A DNA stretch of 6,761 nucleotides, taken from contig JAPKAW010000099.1 of NCBI GenBank assembly GCA_028825055.1, forward strand, positions 1-6,761. Reading direction: 5' to 3'. Made by a program: the position numbers and the translations under genes. Below are positions 6,686 through 6,761 of this stretch, in pieces; position 1 is the first letter of the stretch; every line of letters starts with the position of its first letter. The stretch is from Flavobacteriales bacterium (GTDB taxonomy: Bacteria > Bacteroidota > Bacteroidia > Flavobacteriales_D > Sanyastnellaceae). Below the pieces are notes generated by a model, which ran no database searches, was not told the DNA's origin, and saw nothing but the letters and a program-made list of their open reading frames with translations.

Positions 6686-6761
6686 TGAGCTCCTTTAATG
6701 TGACCATTGGACAGGACAAAAACCAACCGTTTATCAATGTCTACTGCCTGGAGAGGCCCTG
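6685..6761 (+). CDS. Start of an unidentified ORF running off the window
   Basis: From the ATG at 6685 the frame stays open for 25 codons to the window end, reading MSSFNVTIGQDKNQPFINVY and onward. The frame is open upstream to a stop at 6598-6600, but that stretch crosses the tRNA fragment and has no ATG, so 6685 is the natural start. The MSSFNV beginning loosely recalls the N-termini of some Bacteroidota tyrosine recombinases, and a gene starting next to a tRNA-derived site would fit an integrase. With only 25 residues this is a guess, and the ORF could be spurious. No promoter box was found; the palindromic direct repeats lie immediately upstream. Confidence 0.35.
   Translation, partial: MSSFNVTIGQDKNQPFINVYCLERP

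Overview
The window looks like chromosomal DNA from a member of the Bacteroidota, probably a marine Flavobacteriales-type organism. That placement is inference. It rests on Bacteroidota-like promoter elements (TTTG about 20 bp upstream of a TAnnTTTG-like box), the absence of clear Shine-Dalgarno sequences, a DUF2490-type protein, and a secreted enzyme ending in a dockerin-like 'CPGDFNAD...' tail. No rRNA or other strong taxonomic marker is present.

Layout. Positions 1-1699 hold xseA and xseB, the two subunits of exodeoxyribonuclease VII, as a tight plus-strand pair; xseA runs in from the left edge. Next is a convergent minus-strand gene for a small cysteine-containing lipoprotein (1711-2157). 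It diverges, across a short region with promoter-like elements on both strands, from a plus-strand pirin-family gene (2247-3131). A small minus-strand gene for a membrane-anchored or secreted protein (3199-3519) converges on the pirin gene and may carry a 1-nt frameshift near its 3' end. It diverges from the largest gene (3614-5767), a secreted vanadium-haloperoxidase/PAP2-superfamily enzyme with an apparently complete vanadate-binding site and a C-terminal pair of EF-hand-like (dockerin-like) repeats. A DUF2490 envelope protein (5812-6489) follows after 44 bp and is probably co-transcribed, ending at a bidirectional terminator (6524-6554).

The right end is the most unusual part. On the minus strand, 6560-6621 matches the 3' five-sixths of an initiator tRNA (CAT anticodon) almost perfectly, but the 5' acceptor strand and start of the D arm are replaced by unrelated sequence. 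Just beyond lie two perfect tandem 13-bp copies containing the palindrome ACTG-A-CAGT, then an open reading frame that starts at 6685 and leaves the window. The arrangement fits a tRNA-fMet attachment-site copy marking the edge of an integrated element that would lie to the right. The element itself is not in view.

The genes do not form one pathway. xseAB is a DNA-repair housekeeping unit. The haloperoxidase-like enzyme and its DUF2490 neighbour form a probable cell-envelope unit. Pirin and the two small secreted proteins stand alone. No CRISPR array, insertion sequence or rRNA gene was seen, and no clear defence system was recognised.
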